Assembly (NCBI RefSeq): GCF_003097135.1
Contig: NZ_QEQL01000005.1
Coordinates: 186,001 to 250,000, forward strand
Length of the DNA: 64,000 nt
Direction: 5' to 3'
Source: Pseudomonas sp. URIL14HWK12:I12
GTDB lineage: Bacteria; Pseudomonadota; Gammaproteobacteria; Pseudomonadales; Pseudomonadaceae
Shown piece by piece: positions 51,303-60,015 of this stretch. The notes beneath the pieces were generated by a model. The model did not search any database, was not told where the DNA came from, and saw only the letters and a list, made by a program, of their open reading frames with translations. Position 1 is the first letter of the stretch, and the number at the start of each line of letters is the position of its first letter. Made by a program: the position numbers and the translations under genes.

Positions 51303-53174
51303 TTAGATCCACAGCTTCTTGACGTCACGGCCGCCGTAGATCAGGTTGACGAACGCGCGGGTCACCATGATGGCCGTAAACATCGAGGTGAAAATACCGA
51401 GCGACATGGTGACCGCGAAGCCCTTCACAGGGCCTGTGCCCATGGCAAAGAGGATGCCGCCCACCAGCAGGCTGGTGAGGTTGGCATCGATGATCGCGGT
51501 GTAGGCGCGGTTGAAGCCTTCATGGATGGCGCGCTGCACGGCCATACCTGCAGCAATCTCCTCGCGGATCCGCGAGAAGATCAGCACGTTGGCGTCTACC
51601 GCCATGCCCATGGTCAATACGATACCGGCGATGCCTGGCAGGGTCAGCGTAGCGCCCAGGATCGACATCAGCGCCAGCAGCACTACCATGTTGAAGGCCA
51701 GCGCCACGGTCGCGATCACACCGAAGAAGCGGTAGATCGCGATGATGAACAGCGACACGAAGAGCATGCCCCACAGCGAGGCATCGATACCCTTGGTGAT
51801 GTTGTCGGCACCCAGGCTAGGGCCAATGGTGCGCTCTTCAGCGAAGTACATCGGCGCAGCCAGGCCGCCGGCACGCAGCAGCAGGGCGAGCTCCGAAGAT
51901 TCGCCCTGGCCGTTCAGGCCGGTGATGCGGAACTGGTTGCCCAGCGGCGACTGAATGGTCGCCAAGCTGATGATCTTCTTGTCTTCGGTGAAGGTCGGGA
52001 CGCTCACGTCCTTTTCGACGCCATCGACGGTCTGGCGAACGGTCTTGGTGCTCGGCTTCTGCTCGATGAAGATCACCGCCATGCTGCGGCCCACATTGCT
52101 GCGGGTGGCGCGGTTCATCAGGTCGCCGCCATGGCCGTCGAGCTTGATGTTCACCTGCGGGCGGCCGTGCTCGTCGTAGCTGGCCTGGGCATCGGTGACC
52201 TGATCACCGGTGATGATCAGGTTGCGCTCAACCGCTGCCGGGGGGCGGCTGCCATCACGAAACTCGAACGTCTCGGTGCTGGCACGGGTGTCTTCCGGGC
52301 CTGCGCCCAGGCGGAACTCAAGGTTGGCCGTTTTACCGAGGATACGCTTGGCTTCTGCGGTGTCCTGCACCCCTGGCAGCTCGACCACGATGCGATTGGC
52401 GCCCTGGCGCTGCACCAGAGGCTCGGCCACGCCCAGCTCGTTGACACGATTGCGAACGGTGGTGAGGTTCTGCTTGATCGAGTACTCGCGGATTTCCGCC
52501 AGCTTGGCCTGGGTCAGGCCCATGCGCAGCACCGACAGCTCGCCGCGGCTGCTGGGGGTGATCTCGAAATCGGTGAAATTCTTGCGGATCAGGCTCTGGG
52601 CCTTGTCACGCGAGGCGTCGTCGGCGAAGCCCAGCTGGATCGCATTGCCGTCCTGCGGCAGGCTGCGATAGCGCACTTGTTCCTTGCGCAGAAGTGTCTT
52701 GACCTCGCCCTCGTAGACCTTCAGGCGAGCGTCGACCGCTTTGTCCATGTCCACTTCCAGCAGAAAGTGCACGCCACCGGACAAGTCCAGGCCCAGCTTC
52801 ATCGGGTGAGCGCCGAGCGAGCGCAACCACTGCGGGGTGGTCGGTGCCAGGTTCAGGGCCACGACGTAGTCGTCACCCAAGGCGTTGCGCACCACGTCCT
52901 TGGCTGGAAGTTGGTCTTCCTTGTTGCTCAGGCGCAGCAGGCCGCCCTTGCCACCTTGGGCGAGCGAAGAGGCCTTGACCGCAATGCCGGCGTCGGCAAG
53001 CGCCTTGCTGGCCTTGTCCAGGTCTGCCTGGCCCACTTGCAGCGCGCTGCTGGCGCCGGTGAGCTGGATGGCTGGATCGTCAGGGTAGAGGTTGGGTGCG
53101 GAATAGATAAAACCGACCGCGAGCACTGCCACGATCAGAATGTACTTCCACAGAGGGTATTTGTTCAGCATCAC
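51303..53174 (-). CDS. secD: Protein translocase subunit SecD
   Basis: A 623-residue protein, with LDLSGGVHFLLEVD, a large periplasmic part and six membrane segments including MGMAVDANVLIFSRIREE. Start is one of two neighbouring ATGs at 53174/53171. Immediately upstream of secF. Confidence 0.96.
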   Translation of the reverse strand: MMLNKYPLWKYILIVAVLAVGFIYSAPNLYPDDPAIQLTGASSALQVGQADLDKASKALADAGIAVKASSLAQGGKGGLLRLSNKEDQLPAKDVVRNALGDDYVVALNLAPTTPQWLRSLGAHPMKLGLDLSGGVHFLLEVDMDKAVDARLKVYEGEVKTLLRKEQVRYRSLPQDGNAIQLGFADDASRDKAQSLIRKNFTDFEITPSSRGELSVLRMGLTQAKLAEIREYSIKQNLTTVRNRVNELGVAEPLVQRQGANRIVVELPGVQDTAEAKRILGKTANLEFRLGAGPEDTRASTETFEFRDGSRPPAAVERNLIITGDQVTDAQASYDEHGRPQVNIKLDGHGGDLMNRATRSNVGRSMAVIFIEQKPSTKTVRQTVDGVEKDVSVPTFTEDKKIISLATIQSPLGNQFRITGLNGQGESSELALLLRAGGLAAPMYFAEERTIGPSLGADNITKGIDASLWGMLFVSLFIIAIYRFFGVIATVALAFNMVVLLALMSILGATLTLPGIAGIVLTMGMAVDANVLIFSRIREEIAAGMAVQRAIHEGFNRAYTAIIDANLTSLLVGGILFAMGTGPVKGFAVTMSLGIFTSMFTAIMVTRAFVNLIYGGRDVKKLWI

Positions 53175-53236
53175 GCCGCCCGTTCAAGACGCAGGGCGCG
53201 TTGCGCGCCCTGACGTATAAAGAAGAAAACCGCCGT

Positions 53237-53581
53237 TCAGATCGCTTTGAGCGTGCCCTTCGGCAGGGTCGCCGCCACGGCGCCCTTCTGGAACTTGAGC
53301 TCAACGTTGTCGGAAACCTCGACCACGATGAAATCGTCGGTGACCTTGGTGATCTTGCCGGCGATCCCGCCGGTGGTGACCACTTCATCACCCTTGGCCA
53401 GGCCACCGAGCAGGTTCTTCTGCTCTTTGGCACGCTTGGCCTGGGGGCGCCAGATCATGAAGTAGAAGATGACCAGAAAGCCAACCAGGAAAACCCACTC
53501 GAAACCGCCGCCCATCGGGCTAGCGGGGGCAGCGGCATCGGCCGCTTGCGCGGTGGGAATCAGAAAGCTCAGCAAGCTCAT
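53237..53581 (-). CDS. yajC: Sec translocase accessory protein YajC
   Basis: A 114-residue single-span membrane protein: segment around residues 27-47 (GFEWVFLVGFLVIFYFMIW), then the typical RPQAKRAKEQKNLL. Binds SecDF. Sits between tgt and secD as usual. Confidence 0.95.
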   Translation of the reverse strand: MSLLSFLIPTAQAADAAAPASPMGGGFEWVFLVGFLVIFYFMIWRPQAKRAKEQKNLLGGLAKGDEVVTTGGIAGKITKVTDDFIVVEVSDNVELKFQKGAVAATLPKGTLKAI

Positions 53582-53617
53582 TTAGCGCTCCAGTTGCTCA
53601 TTATTAATAGGAAAGGA

Positions 53618-54751
53618 TCAGTCAAGCGGCGGCACGGGCAGCCCGCGCCGGGCATAGAAGGCATCGACGAAGGCGGCCAATTTACCCTGTTGGATAGCCT
53701 CGCGCAAACCGGCCATCAGGCGCTGGTAATGGCGCAAGTTATGGATAGTATTGAGCATGCTGCCGAGCATTTCGCCGCACTTGTCCAGGTGGTGCAGATA
53801 GCCGCGGGAGAAGTTCTGGCAGGTGTAGCAATCGCACGAGGCATCCAGTGGCGAGTCATCATGGCGATGGATCGCATTGCGGATCTTCAGCACGCCGGTG
53901 TCGATGAACAAGTGCCCATTGCGCGCGTTGCGGGTCGGCATCACGCAGTCGAACATGTCCACGCCGCGGCGCACACCTTCCACAAGGTCTTCGGGTTTGC
54001 CAACGCCCATAAGGTAACGAGGTTTGTCTGCGGGCATCTGGCCAGGCAGGTAATCCAGCACGCGGATCATCTCTTCCTTGGGCTCACCCACCGACAGCCC
54101 GCCGATGGCCAGGCCGTCGAAACCGATCTGCTGCAGGCCTTCCAGCGAGCGCATGCGCAGGTCTTGGTGCATACCACCTTGGACGATGCCGAACAGCGCA
54201 GCGGTGTTGTCGGCGTGGGCATTCTTCGAACGCTGCGCCCAGCGCAGCGACAGCTCCATGGACTTGCGCGCCACGTCGTGCTCGGCCGGGTACGGTGTGC
54301 ATTCGTCGAAGATCATCACGATGTCCGAACCCAGGTCACGCTGCACCTGCATGGACTCTTCGGGGCCCATGAACACCTTGGCGCCGTCTACCGGCGAGGC
54401 GAAGGTCACGCCTTCTTCCTTGATCTTGCGCATCGCGCCCAGGCTGAACACCTGGAACCCGCCCGAATCGGTGAGAATCGGCCCTTTCCATTGCATGAAG
54501 TCATGCAGGTCGCCGTGGGCCTTTATCACCTCGGTGCCCGGGCGCAGCCACAGGTGGAAGGTGTTACCCAGGATAATCTGGGCGCCGATCGCCTCCACGT
54601 CACGCGGCAGCATGCCCTTGACCGTACCGTAGGTGCCAACCGGCATGAAGGCCGGGGTTTCGACCACCCCGCGCGGAAAGGTCAGGCGGCCTCGACGGGC
54701 CTTGCCGTCGGTGGCCAGCAGTTCGAACGACATCCGGCAGGTGCGGGTCAT
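53618..54751 (-). CDS. tgt: Queuine tRNA-ribosyltransferase
   Basis: Tgt exchanges guanine for preQ1 at position 34 of tRNAs. Catalytic aspartates (LTDSGGFQVFSLG and DCVMPTRNARNGHLF) and the zinc cluster CDCYTC are present. Start: ATG 54751 overlaps the queA stop as ATGA and has a GAGGA site; relatives are often annotated from the ATG at 54733 (MSFELLATDG), which has a weak site. I keep 54751 as more likely. Confidence 0.93.
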   Translation of the reverse strand: MTRTCRMSFELLATDGKARRGRLTFPRGVVETPAFMPVGTYGTVKGMLPRDVEAIGAQIILGNTFHLWLRPGTEVIKAHGDLHDFMQWKGPILTDSGGFQVFSLGAMRKIKEEGVTFASPVDGAKVFMGPEESMQVQRDLGSDIVMIFDECTPYPAEHDVARKSMELSLRWAQRSKNAHADNTAALFGIVQGGMHQDLRMRSLEGLQQIGFDGLAIGGLSVGEPKEEMIRVLDYLPGQMPADKPRYLMGVGKPEDLVEGVRRGVDMFDCVMPTRNARNGHLFIDTGVLKIRNAIHRHDDSPLDASCDCYTCQNFSRGYLHHLDKCGEMLGSMLNTIHNLRHYQRLMAGLREAIQQGKLAAFVDAFYARRGLPVPPLD

Positions 54752-55812
54752 GGGTGTTCCTCGGCGGCGCCGGCCGTTGGGCCTTGGGGCGCGGGGTTGC
54801 GGGTAATGAACATGGCATCACCGTAACTGAAGAAGCGGTAACCGCCCTGCACGGCCGCCGCATAGGCCGCCATGGTCTCGGGGTAACCGGCGAACGCCGA
54901 GACCAGCATCAGCAGCGTGGACTCGGGCAAATGGAAATTGGTGACCAGCGCATCGACCACATGAAATGGCCGGCCCGGATACAGAAAAATGTCGGTATCG
55001 CCGCTGAAGGGCTTGAGCTCACCGTCACGGGCTGCGCTTTCGAGCGAGCGCACGCTGGTGGTACCGACGGCTATCACCCGGCCACCCCGCGCGCGGCAGG
55101 CGTGAACGGCCTCGACCACCTCGGCGCTGACTTCCAGCCACTCTTTGTGCATGTGGTGATCTTCGATGCGCTCAACACGCACCGGCTGAAAAGTGCCGGC
55201 ACCGACGTGCAGGGTCACAAAGGCAGTGCTCACGCCCTTGTCGCGGATTGCCTCGAGCAGCGCCTGGTCGAAATGCAGCCCCGCCGTAGGTGCTGCGACC
55301 GCACCGGCACGCTCTGCGTAGACGGTCTGGTAGCGCTCGCGGTCGGCGCTCTCGTCGGGCCGGTCGATGTAGGGCGGCAGCGGCATGTGCCCTACCCGCT
55401 CCAGAAGCGGCAACACCGGCTCAGCGAAGCGCAGCTCGAACAGCGCATCGTGGCGCGCTACCATTTCGGCCTCGCCGCCACCATCGATCAACAGCTGGGT
55501 GCCAGGCTTGGGCGCCTTGCTGGCGCGCACATGGGCCAACACCTCGTGGCTGCCCGTCACCCGCTCGACCAGCACCTCGACGCGCCCGCCGGAGGCCTTT
55601 TGCCCAAACAGCCGCGCCGGAATCACCCGAGTGTTGTTGAACACCATCAGGTCGCCAGGGCGCAGGTACTCCAGCACATCGGCGAACTGCCGGTGCGCCA
55701 GCGCCCCGCTCGGGCCATCGAGCACCAACAGGCGGCTGCCGCGGCGTTCGGCCAAGGGGTGGCGGGCAATTTGGGCATCGGGAAGGTCGAAGGAAAAATC
55801 GGCAACGCGCAT
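54748..55812 (-). CDS. queA: S-adenosylmethionine:tRNA ribosyltransferase-isomerase
   Basis: QueA adds an epoxy-cyclopentandiol group to preQ1-tRNA. The 354-residue protein starts MRVADFSFDLPD and has PTAGLHFDQALL and LVTNFHLPESTLLMLV, conserved in QueA. Overlaps tgt by four bases. Confidence 0.96.
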   Translation of the reverse strand: MRVADFSFDLPDAQIARHPLAERRGSRLLVLDGPSGALAHRQFADVLEYLRPGDLMVFNNTRVIPARLFGQKASGGRVEVLVERVTGSHEVLAHVRASKAPKPGTQLLIDGGGEAEMVARHDALFELRFAEPVLPLLERVGHMPLPPYIDRPDESADRERYQTVYAERAGAVAAPTAGLHFDQALLEAIRDKGVSTAFVTLHVGAGTFQPVRVERIEDHHMHKEWLEVSAEVVEAVHACRARGGRVIAVGTTSVRSLESAARDGELKPFSGDTDIFLYPGRPFHVVDALVTNFHLPESTLLMLVSAFAGYPETMAAYAAAVQGGYRFFSYGDAMFITRNPAPQGPTAGAAEEHP

Positions 55813-55881
55813 GGTGAGCTTCAGGGGGCGACAGGGCGAAAAATTCTAGCGGAAAATCAGCGCATTGACCATGAAAGCTGA

Positions 55882-55910
55882 TTGACCGACCAGCGGCACC
55901 TCTTTATACT
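55882..55910 (+). promoter_or_regulatory. tRNA-Leu promoter
   Basis: TTGACC and TATACT are 17 bases apart, and the tRNA starts 12 bases after the -10 box. A near-consensus sigma-70 promoter. Confidence 0.85.
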
Positions 55911-55921
55911 TCGCCGCCATT

Positions 55922-56006
55922 GCCCCGGTGGCGGAATCGGTAGACGCGGCGGATTCAAAATCCGTTTTCGAAAGGAGTGGGAGTTCGAGTCTCCCCCGGG
56001 GCACCA
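55922..56006 (+). tRNA. tRNA-Leu(CAA)
   Basis: A full type II tRNA of 85 bases including CCA: acceptor GCCCCGG/CCGGGGC, anticodon stem around ATTCAAAAT with CAA, a long variable arm and GTTCGAGT T-loop. Confidence 0.97.
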
Positions 56007-56049
56007 CCTACACAGATCCAGTGTTTCCCAAAACATCTGGATAGCCAAA

Positions 56050-56077
56050 GAAACCGGCCACTGCGCCGGTTTTTTTG
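56050..56077 (+). terminator. Terminator after the tRNA
   Basis: AAACCGGC, loop CACTGC, GCCGGTTT TTTT, about 45 bases after the tRNA end. Confidence 0.88.
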
Positions 56078-56174
56078 TGGCCGCTCGGTATCTGTCCCCT
56101 TGCGCCCCCTTCAACAGACCCTTTCTTCCCCGCTGCGGTCCACTGCCTGTACCCATACCGCGGAGCGAACGACC

Positions 56175-56351
56175 ATGGCCACCCGAGTCAAGAAGCTGGA
56201 AGGCAACGATCGACCCTCCGAGTATCAGCATGTGGAGCATGTGTTCCGCGTTCAGGCCGATGATGGCTCGCTGCGCTACTTCGAGGATGAGGAAGAGGCC
56301 GCGCGAGCAGCGGCTGCTTTGTTCGTTCAGGACCGCGAAGAGAATGGCTGA
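56175..56351 (+). CDS. Small conserved protein, unknown function
   Basis: A 58-residue acidic protein, MATRVKKLEGNDRPSEYQHV, with a very acidic C-terminal part. The ATG at 56175 follows GGAG. No function known to me. It lies between the tRNA and the RcnR-like gene. Confidence 0.6.
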   Translation: MATRVKKLEGNDRPSEYQHVEHVFRVQADDGSLRYFEDEEEAARAAAALFVQDREENG

Positions 56352-56395
56352 GCGGCCCTTGCAGTCATGCCCGGCCCACCGGCACCATACCCGCC

Positions 56396-56413
56396 TATAA
56401 CCCAGGGGGGTAT
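56396..56413. promoter_or_regulatory. G-tract operator candidate for the RcnR-like regulator
   Basis: TATAACCCAGGGGGGTAT overlaps the start of the regulator gene. CsoR/RcnR-type proteins bind similar G/C tracts flanked by AT ends, so this suggests self-control. Confidence 0.6.
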
Positions 56414-56417
56414 GTCT

Positions 56418-56693
56418 ATGTCTCACACTCATGCGGGCAAGGCCGACCTGCTCAAACGCGTCAAGCGCATCGCCGGGCAGGTCCAGGCCATCGAGCGGGC
56501 GCTGGAGAGCGAAGCGGCGTGCGGCACCACGCTGCACTTGGTAGCGGCTACCCGTGGCGCGATCAACGGTTTGCTCGACGAAATCGTCGAAGCCCACGCG
56601 CGCGAGCATGTTGCCAAGCCGGGCCTCACCGATCAGGCACGGGCCGAGGGCGTTGAAGAGCTCCTTCAAGCCATCCGCCGCTACAACAAATGA
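56418..56693 (+). CDS. CsoR/RcnR-family metal-sensing repressor
   Basis: A 91-residue helical repressor (SHTHAGKADLLKRVKRIAGQ). Counting from the ATG at 56418, H3, C35, H60 and H64 are all present; these are the metal-binding residues known for the nickel/cobalt sensor RcnR, whereas FrmR and CsoR differ in this set. The start at 56412 adds two residues. No transporter gene is adjacent: the next gene overlaps by four bases (ATGA). Which metal it senses is inference. Confidence 0.8.
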   Translation: MSHTHAGKADLLKRVKRIAGQVQAIERALESEAACGTTLHLVAATRGAINGLLDEIVEAHAREHVAKPGLTDQARAEGVEELLQAIRRYNK

Positions 56694-57049
56694 AGGGTTC
56701 GCTCAAACGCCAACAGGCGTCGATGGACAGGGCACTGGCCCGCGCACTCACCGTGGCCTGCGATCAAGCTCTGGCGCAAATCATCGGCTTCGAATGGCTC
56801 ACCCACCGCGCCAACTATGAGCGCTTCCCAGACAGCCTGGTCGTCACTTGGGTGTTCGCGACCGATCAGCACTGCCAGGGCGCCGACCTGGCCCGCCTGA
56901 ACGCGCTCACCCAGGCGGCATTCGACGACGCCGGCATCCGTGTATCCGATGTCGCCGCCCACGTGGCATTGGACTCTGAAGAGCGCTGCATCGCCCAGCA
57001 TGGGGGCGACTGGCGAGCGCGGCTTCGCAATGGAGGCACTCATGGGTAA
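56690..57049 (+). CDS. Conserved protein, unknown function
   Basis: A 119-residue protein starting MKGSLKRQQASMDRALARAL. I do not recognise a family. It is translationally coupled to the RcnR-like gene by ATGA overlap and its end overlaps the DUF1289 gene, so all three form an operon. Confidence 0.7.
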   Translation: MKGSLKRQQASMDRALARALTVACDQALAQIIGFEWLTHRANYERFPDSLVVTWVFATDQHCQGADLARLNALTQAAFDDAGIRVSDVAAHVALDSEERCIAQHGGDWRARLRNGGTHG

Positions 57050-57239
57050 GGAAGTCGAAAACCCTTGCATCTCCGAATGCAAGTTGAACAGCGAGATGTG
57101 TACCAGCTGCGGCCGTTCCCGGGAGGAGATCCGCAAATGGCGCAGCATGAAACGCCCCGAAAAGCTCGAAACGGTGGAAAAAGCCGCTGCACGGCTCAAG
57201 AGCCTGAAGAAAAAGAACAAGAAGAAGAAAAAAGCCTAG
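57042..57239 (+). CDS. DUF1289 small cysteine protein
   Basis: A 65-residue protein with CISECKLNSEMCTSCGRSREEI, the four-cysteine DUF1289 signature, and a lysine-rich tail. GGAGG precedes the ATG at 57042. Function unknown; often linked to metabolic or metal stress operons. Confidence 0.85.
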   Translation: MGKEVENPCISECKLNSEMCTSCGRSREEIRKWRSMKRPEKLETVEKAAARLKSLKKKNKKKKKA

Positions 57240-57274
57240 GCCGTTACACTGCACGCTTTTCAGAGCCCACCGTG

Positions 57275-57985
57275 ATGTCCGAACCTCAACGCCTTTCCCG
57301 CCGCCTCATCGAGCTGCTCGGCTGCTCGCGCCGCGAAGCCGAGCTGTATATCGAAGGGGGCTGGGTCACCGTCGATGGCGAAGTGGTCGACACGCCCCAG
57401 TTTCAGGTGGCGGGGCAGCAAGTGCAGTTGCTGCCTGATGCCAAGGCCGAAGCGCCGGAGCCGGTCACCTTCATCCTGCATCAGGCACCTGGGATGGACG
57501 AGGCCAGTGCGCTCGCGTCGATAACACCTCAGGCGCAGGCCGAAGCGTTCGACACCGGCAAGCGGGTGCTCAAGAGCCACTTCCGCCGCCTGCAGTGCCT
57601 GGCACCCTTGCAGGCCGGTGCCAGCGGGCTGCAGGTGTTCAGCCAGGATTGGCGCACGGCACGCAAATTGACGGTCGAATTCGCCAAGCTCGAGCAAGAA
57701 TACGTGGTGCAGGTAAGCGGTACGCTACGCGAGGGCGGCCTGGACCGCCTCAAACGGGGTGCCCTTTACAAGGGCCAGGCGCTGCCCAAGGCCAAGGCCA
57801 GCTGGCAGAACGAAAACCATCTGCGCATTGCGGTGAAGGCGCCGGAGCCCGGCGTGATCGCGCAGCTGTGCAACGCCGTGGGCCTTGAGGTCATATCGAT
57901 GCGCCGCCTGCGGCTGGGGGGCGTAGCGATGGGTAAACTTGCGGTGGGCCAGTGGCGCTACGTCACGGCACAGGAACGCTTCTAA
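57275..57985 (+). CDS. RsuA/RluF-like pseudouridine synthase homologue lacking catalytic Asp
   Basis: A 236-residue protein with an N-terminal S4 RNA-binding domain (residues 5-50; LSRRLIELLGCSRREAELYI) and a pseudouridine-synthase-like C-terminal domain. The catalytic motif of the family is R-L-D-x-x-T/S-S-G-L; here it reads PLQAGASGL at 111-119, so the aspartate is a glutamine (Q113). It may bind RNA without modifying it. Start at ATG 57275. Confidence 0.8.
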   Translation: MSEPQRLSRRLIELLGCSRREAELYIEGGWVTVDGEVVDTPQFQVAGQQVQLLPDAKAEAPEPVTFILHQAPGMDEASALASITPQAQAEAFDTGKRVLKSHFRRLQCLAPLQAGASGLQVFSQDWRTARKLTVEFAKLEQEYVVQVSGTLREGGLDRLKRGALYKGQALPKAKASWQNENHLRIAVKAPEPGVIAQLCNAVGLEVISMRRLRLGGVAMGKLAVGQWRYVTAQERF

Positions 57986-58048
57986 GCCCGGGCCATAGCG
58001 CACGCCACTAATGAGCAGTGAGCCTTTCGGCCCACTGCGGATGCTGCA

Positions 58049-58123
58049 TCAGTGCATGAAGATCGCGATCAGGATAATCACCGGGATTGGCACCCCGAGG
58101 AACCACAACAGAAGCGAACGCAT
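58049..58123 (-). CDS. 24-residue hydrophobic membrane peptide
   Basis: Encodes MRSLLLWFLGVPIPVIILIA plus IFMH, almost wholly one membrane span. The AAAGGAG site eight bases before the ATG is strong, and the sequence resembles small peptides in other pseudomonads. Function unknown. Confidence 0.7.
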   Translation of the reverse strand: MRSLLLWFLGVPIPVIILIAIFMH

Positions 58124-58169
58124 AACTTTCTCCTTTCCGGCGATGCCGGATCAATGAAACCCAATCGGA

Positions 58170-59099
58170 TCAACGAACACTGACGGCTTCGCGGTCAGTG
58201 CCTGCGTAAGGTTCGTCCAGCCATACCGCGCGGTCGCGCTGGCGGCCGCCGAACAGGGCAGCGAGGCTGGCGAAGAAGGCGCCGCACAGCAGAGCGACGA
58301 AGGTCCAGAGCGCCGTGTAGGCAGCGACTTTCGCCGCTTTGTCAGCCGCCTGTTGCGCGGCCACCTTGGCATCCTCTGCTGCCTTGCGGGCTTCGGCATA
58401 CACCTGGTCCACCTTCTGCTCGGCTTCCTGCTGGCTGAGGCTGGTGCGCTGTGCAACGAATTGCGCCAGATACGCCCGGTCATCGGCATTCATTTGCCCG
58501 TCGCCGGCCAGCGCCTTGTTCAGGATGCGGCTGGTAGCGCCTTGTGCATCGGTTTGGTTCGCCTGCGCCGGGTCGGCGCTGCGCAGCAGCTTGTCGACGA
58601 AATAGCCATTTTCACCCTGCCCACTGGTAGCTGCCCCCGCAACTGATGCGCCGCCGGCCGCAACGGCCGCCCCCGCAGCCTGGCCACCGGCCTGGGCCAC
58701 GCTGCTGGCGGCACCGCCAACGCTACTGGCGATCAGTGCCGCGGTCACCAGCGTGGCCACCGCCCAGGCGAGGAAACCATGGCTGGTGTCGCGAAAGTAC
58801 ACCTCATCTGCGTGCAGGCTGGCCCATTTGACCCGCAGCCGCCCCGCCAGATAACCACCCAGGCCAGAGGCCAGGATCTGCGTAACGAGCAACCAGACGA
58901 TGGTCGAGATCGCCAGCGTCTTGGCTGAGGCGCCCTGGTCAGGCCACGGCGAACTGGCGGCAAAGCCGAGCCCGGTGCCCAACAGCAGCAGGATCATCGA
59001 AAGGGCGGCAGCGCCGGCAGCACCGGCAAATATGGCGGCCCACGAAACACCGGATTGGTTGGCCCGGTCAGGGCCGAGGGATTGCACGGGAGTTATCAT
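58170..59099 (-). CDS. Multi-span membrane protein, unknown function
   Basis: A 309-residue protein (from ATG 59099, MITPVQSLGPDRANQ) with about four hydrophobic segments, in the N-terminal 150 residues and near the C-terminus, and a middle region rich in Ala and Gln that may form a coiled coil. I do not recognise a characterised family. It follows the 24-residue peptide gene on the same strand in reverse order. Confidence 0.75.
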   Translation of the reverse strand: MITPVQSLGPDRANQSGVSWAAIFAGAAGAAALSMILLLLGTGLGFAASSPWPDQGASAKTLAISTIVWLLVTQILASGLGGYLAGRLRVKWASLHADEVYFRDTSHGFLAWAVATLVTAALIASSVGGAASSVAQAGGQAAGAAVAAGGASVAGAATSGQGENGYFVDKLLRSADPAQANQTDAQGATSRILNKALAGDGQMNADDRAYLAQFVAQRTSLSQQEAEQKVDQVYAEARKAAEDAKVAAQQAADKAAKVAAYTALWTFVALLCGAFFASLAALFGGRQRDRAVWLDEPYAGTDREAVSVR

Positions 59100-59265
59100 T
59101 ATTGAAGGCCTTTGGCAGTGAAGGGGAAATCCATTCACTGGTTACGACCTGCGGCCCGATCCCGTTGTTACAAAATTATTCCGCGTTTCCCAGCGCCAGG
59201 GATTAATGGTCGAGTTCACCGTACAGACGGTCTGCCCCTTCCCCCTTGAGTGATGCCAGAGGCAG

Positions 59266-60015
59266 TTACATCTCGTCCACCCGCTCATCCATTACCAACA
59301 TGTGCCCGGCATAGTGGGTAAACACGTAAGGCGCCTTCAACTTCGGCAGCACCAACTGCGGCGTCACCCCGCAGGCCCAGAATACCGGCACCGCGCCAGG
59401 CGCCATGGGCGGCAACACCCCGAAATCCGGTTTGGCGAGGTCCGCTATCCCCAGTTGTGCAGGGTCACCGATGTGCACGGGCGCGCCGTGCCCCGTGGGG
59501 TAGCGCGCGGTCACTTCCACCGCCCGGGCAACCTTGGCCGCCGCCACAGGCCGCATGCTCACCACCAGCGGCCCGCTCAGACGCCCGGCCGGCTCGCAGA
59601 GCCTGTCGGTGACATACACCGCTGGCGCCGTGGCCGCCACCGGGATGCCTGCACGGCGCAAGGGTGCATCGAAGGTGTGGCTGCAGCCGAGCAGAAAGGC
59701 CACCGCATCGCCCGGCCAGCGCTGGAGCAGGTCGCAAGGCTCCTCCACCAGCTCGCCATACTCCCAGACACGGTAGCGCGCAAGCATGCAGCGCAGGTCG
59801 ATGCCGCCCACGAACGGGTTGCCCGGCTCGGTCACGGCGATCACCGGGCAGCTCTTGGGGTTGCGTGTGCAGAACAGCAGAAAGTCATAGGCATAGTCGG
59901 CCGGCACCACTGCCAGGTTTGCCTGCTGGTAATCGTCGAGCACGCCCGACGTCGGCCCTGGCCATTGCCCCTGGGCGATCCACTGGCGCAGTTGCGCTGG
60001 GCTGGTCGGGTTCAT
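59266..60015 (-). CDS. DUF1445 putative hydro-lyase / D-glutamate cyclase-like
   Basis: A 249-residue DUF1445 protein (GVLDDYQQANLAVVPADYAYDF; GCSHTFDAPL; FTHYAGHMLV). A mammalian relative converts D-glutamate to 5-oxo-D-proline, and its position beside pxpB and pxpC fits a 5-oxoproline link. Its start overlaps the MFS gene end as four bases. Confidence 0.88.
   Translation of the reverse strand: MNPTSPAQLRQWIAQGQWPGPTSGVLDDYQQANLAVVPADYAYDFLLFCTRNPKSCPVIAVTEPGNPFVGGIDLRCMLARYRVWEYGELVEEPCDLLQRWPGDAVAFLLGCSHTFDAPLRRAGIPVAATAPAVYVTDRLCEPAGRLSGPLVVSMRPVAAAKVARAVEVTARYPTGHGAPVHIGDPAQLGIADLAKPDFGVLPPMAPGAVPVFWACGVTPQLVLPKLKAPYVFTHYAGHMLVMDERVDEM

Noticed and set aside
56367..56417. Longer start for the RcnR-like gene at 56367
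   Set aside because: It would place the operator inside coding sequence and shift the metal-ligand numbering away from the family; no ribosome site supports it.
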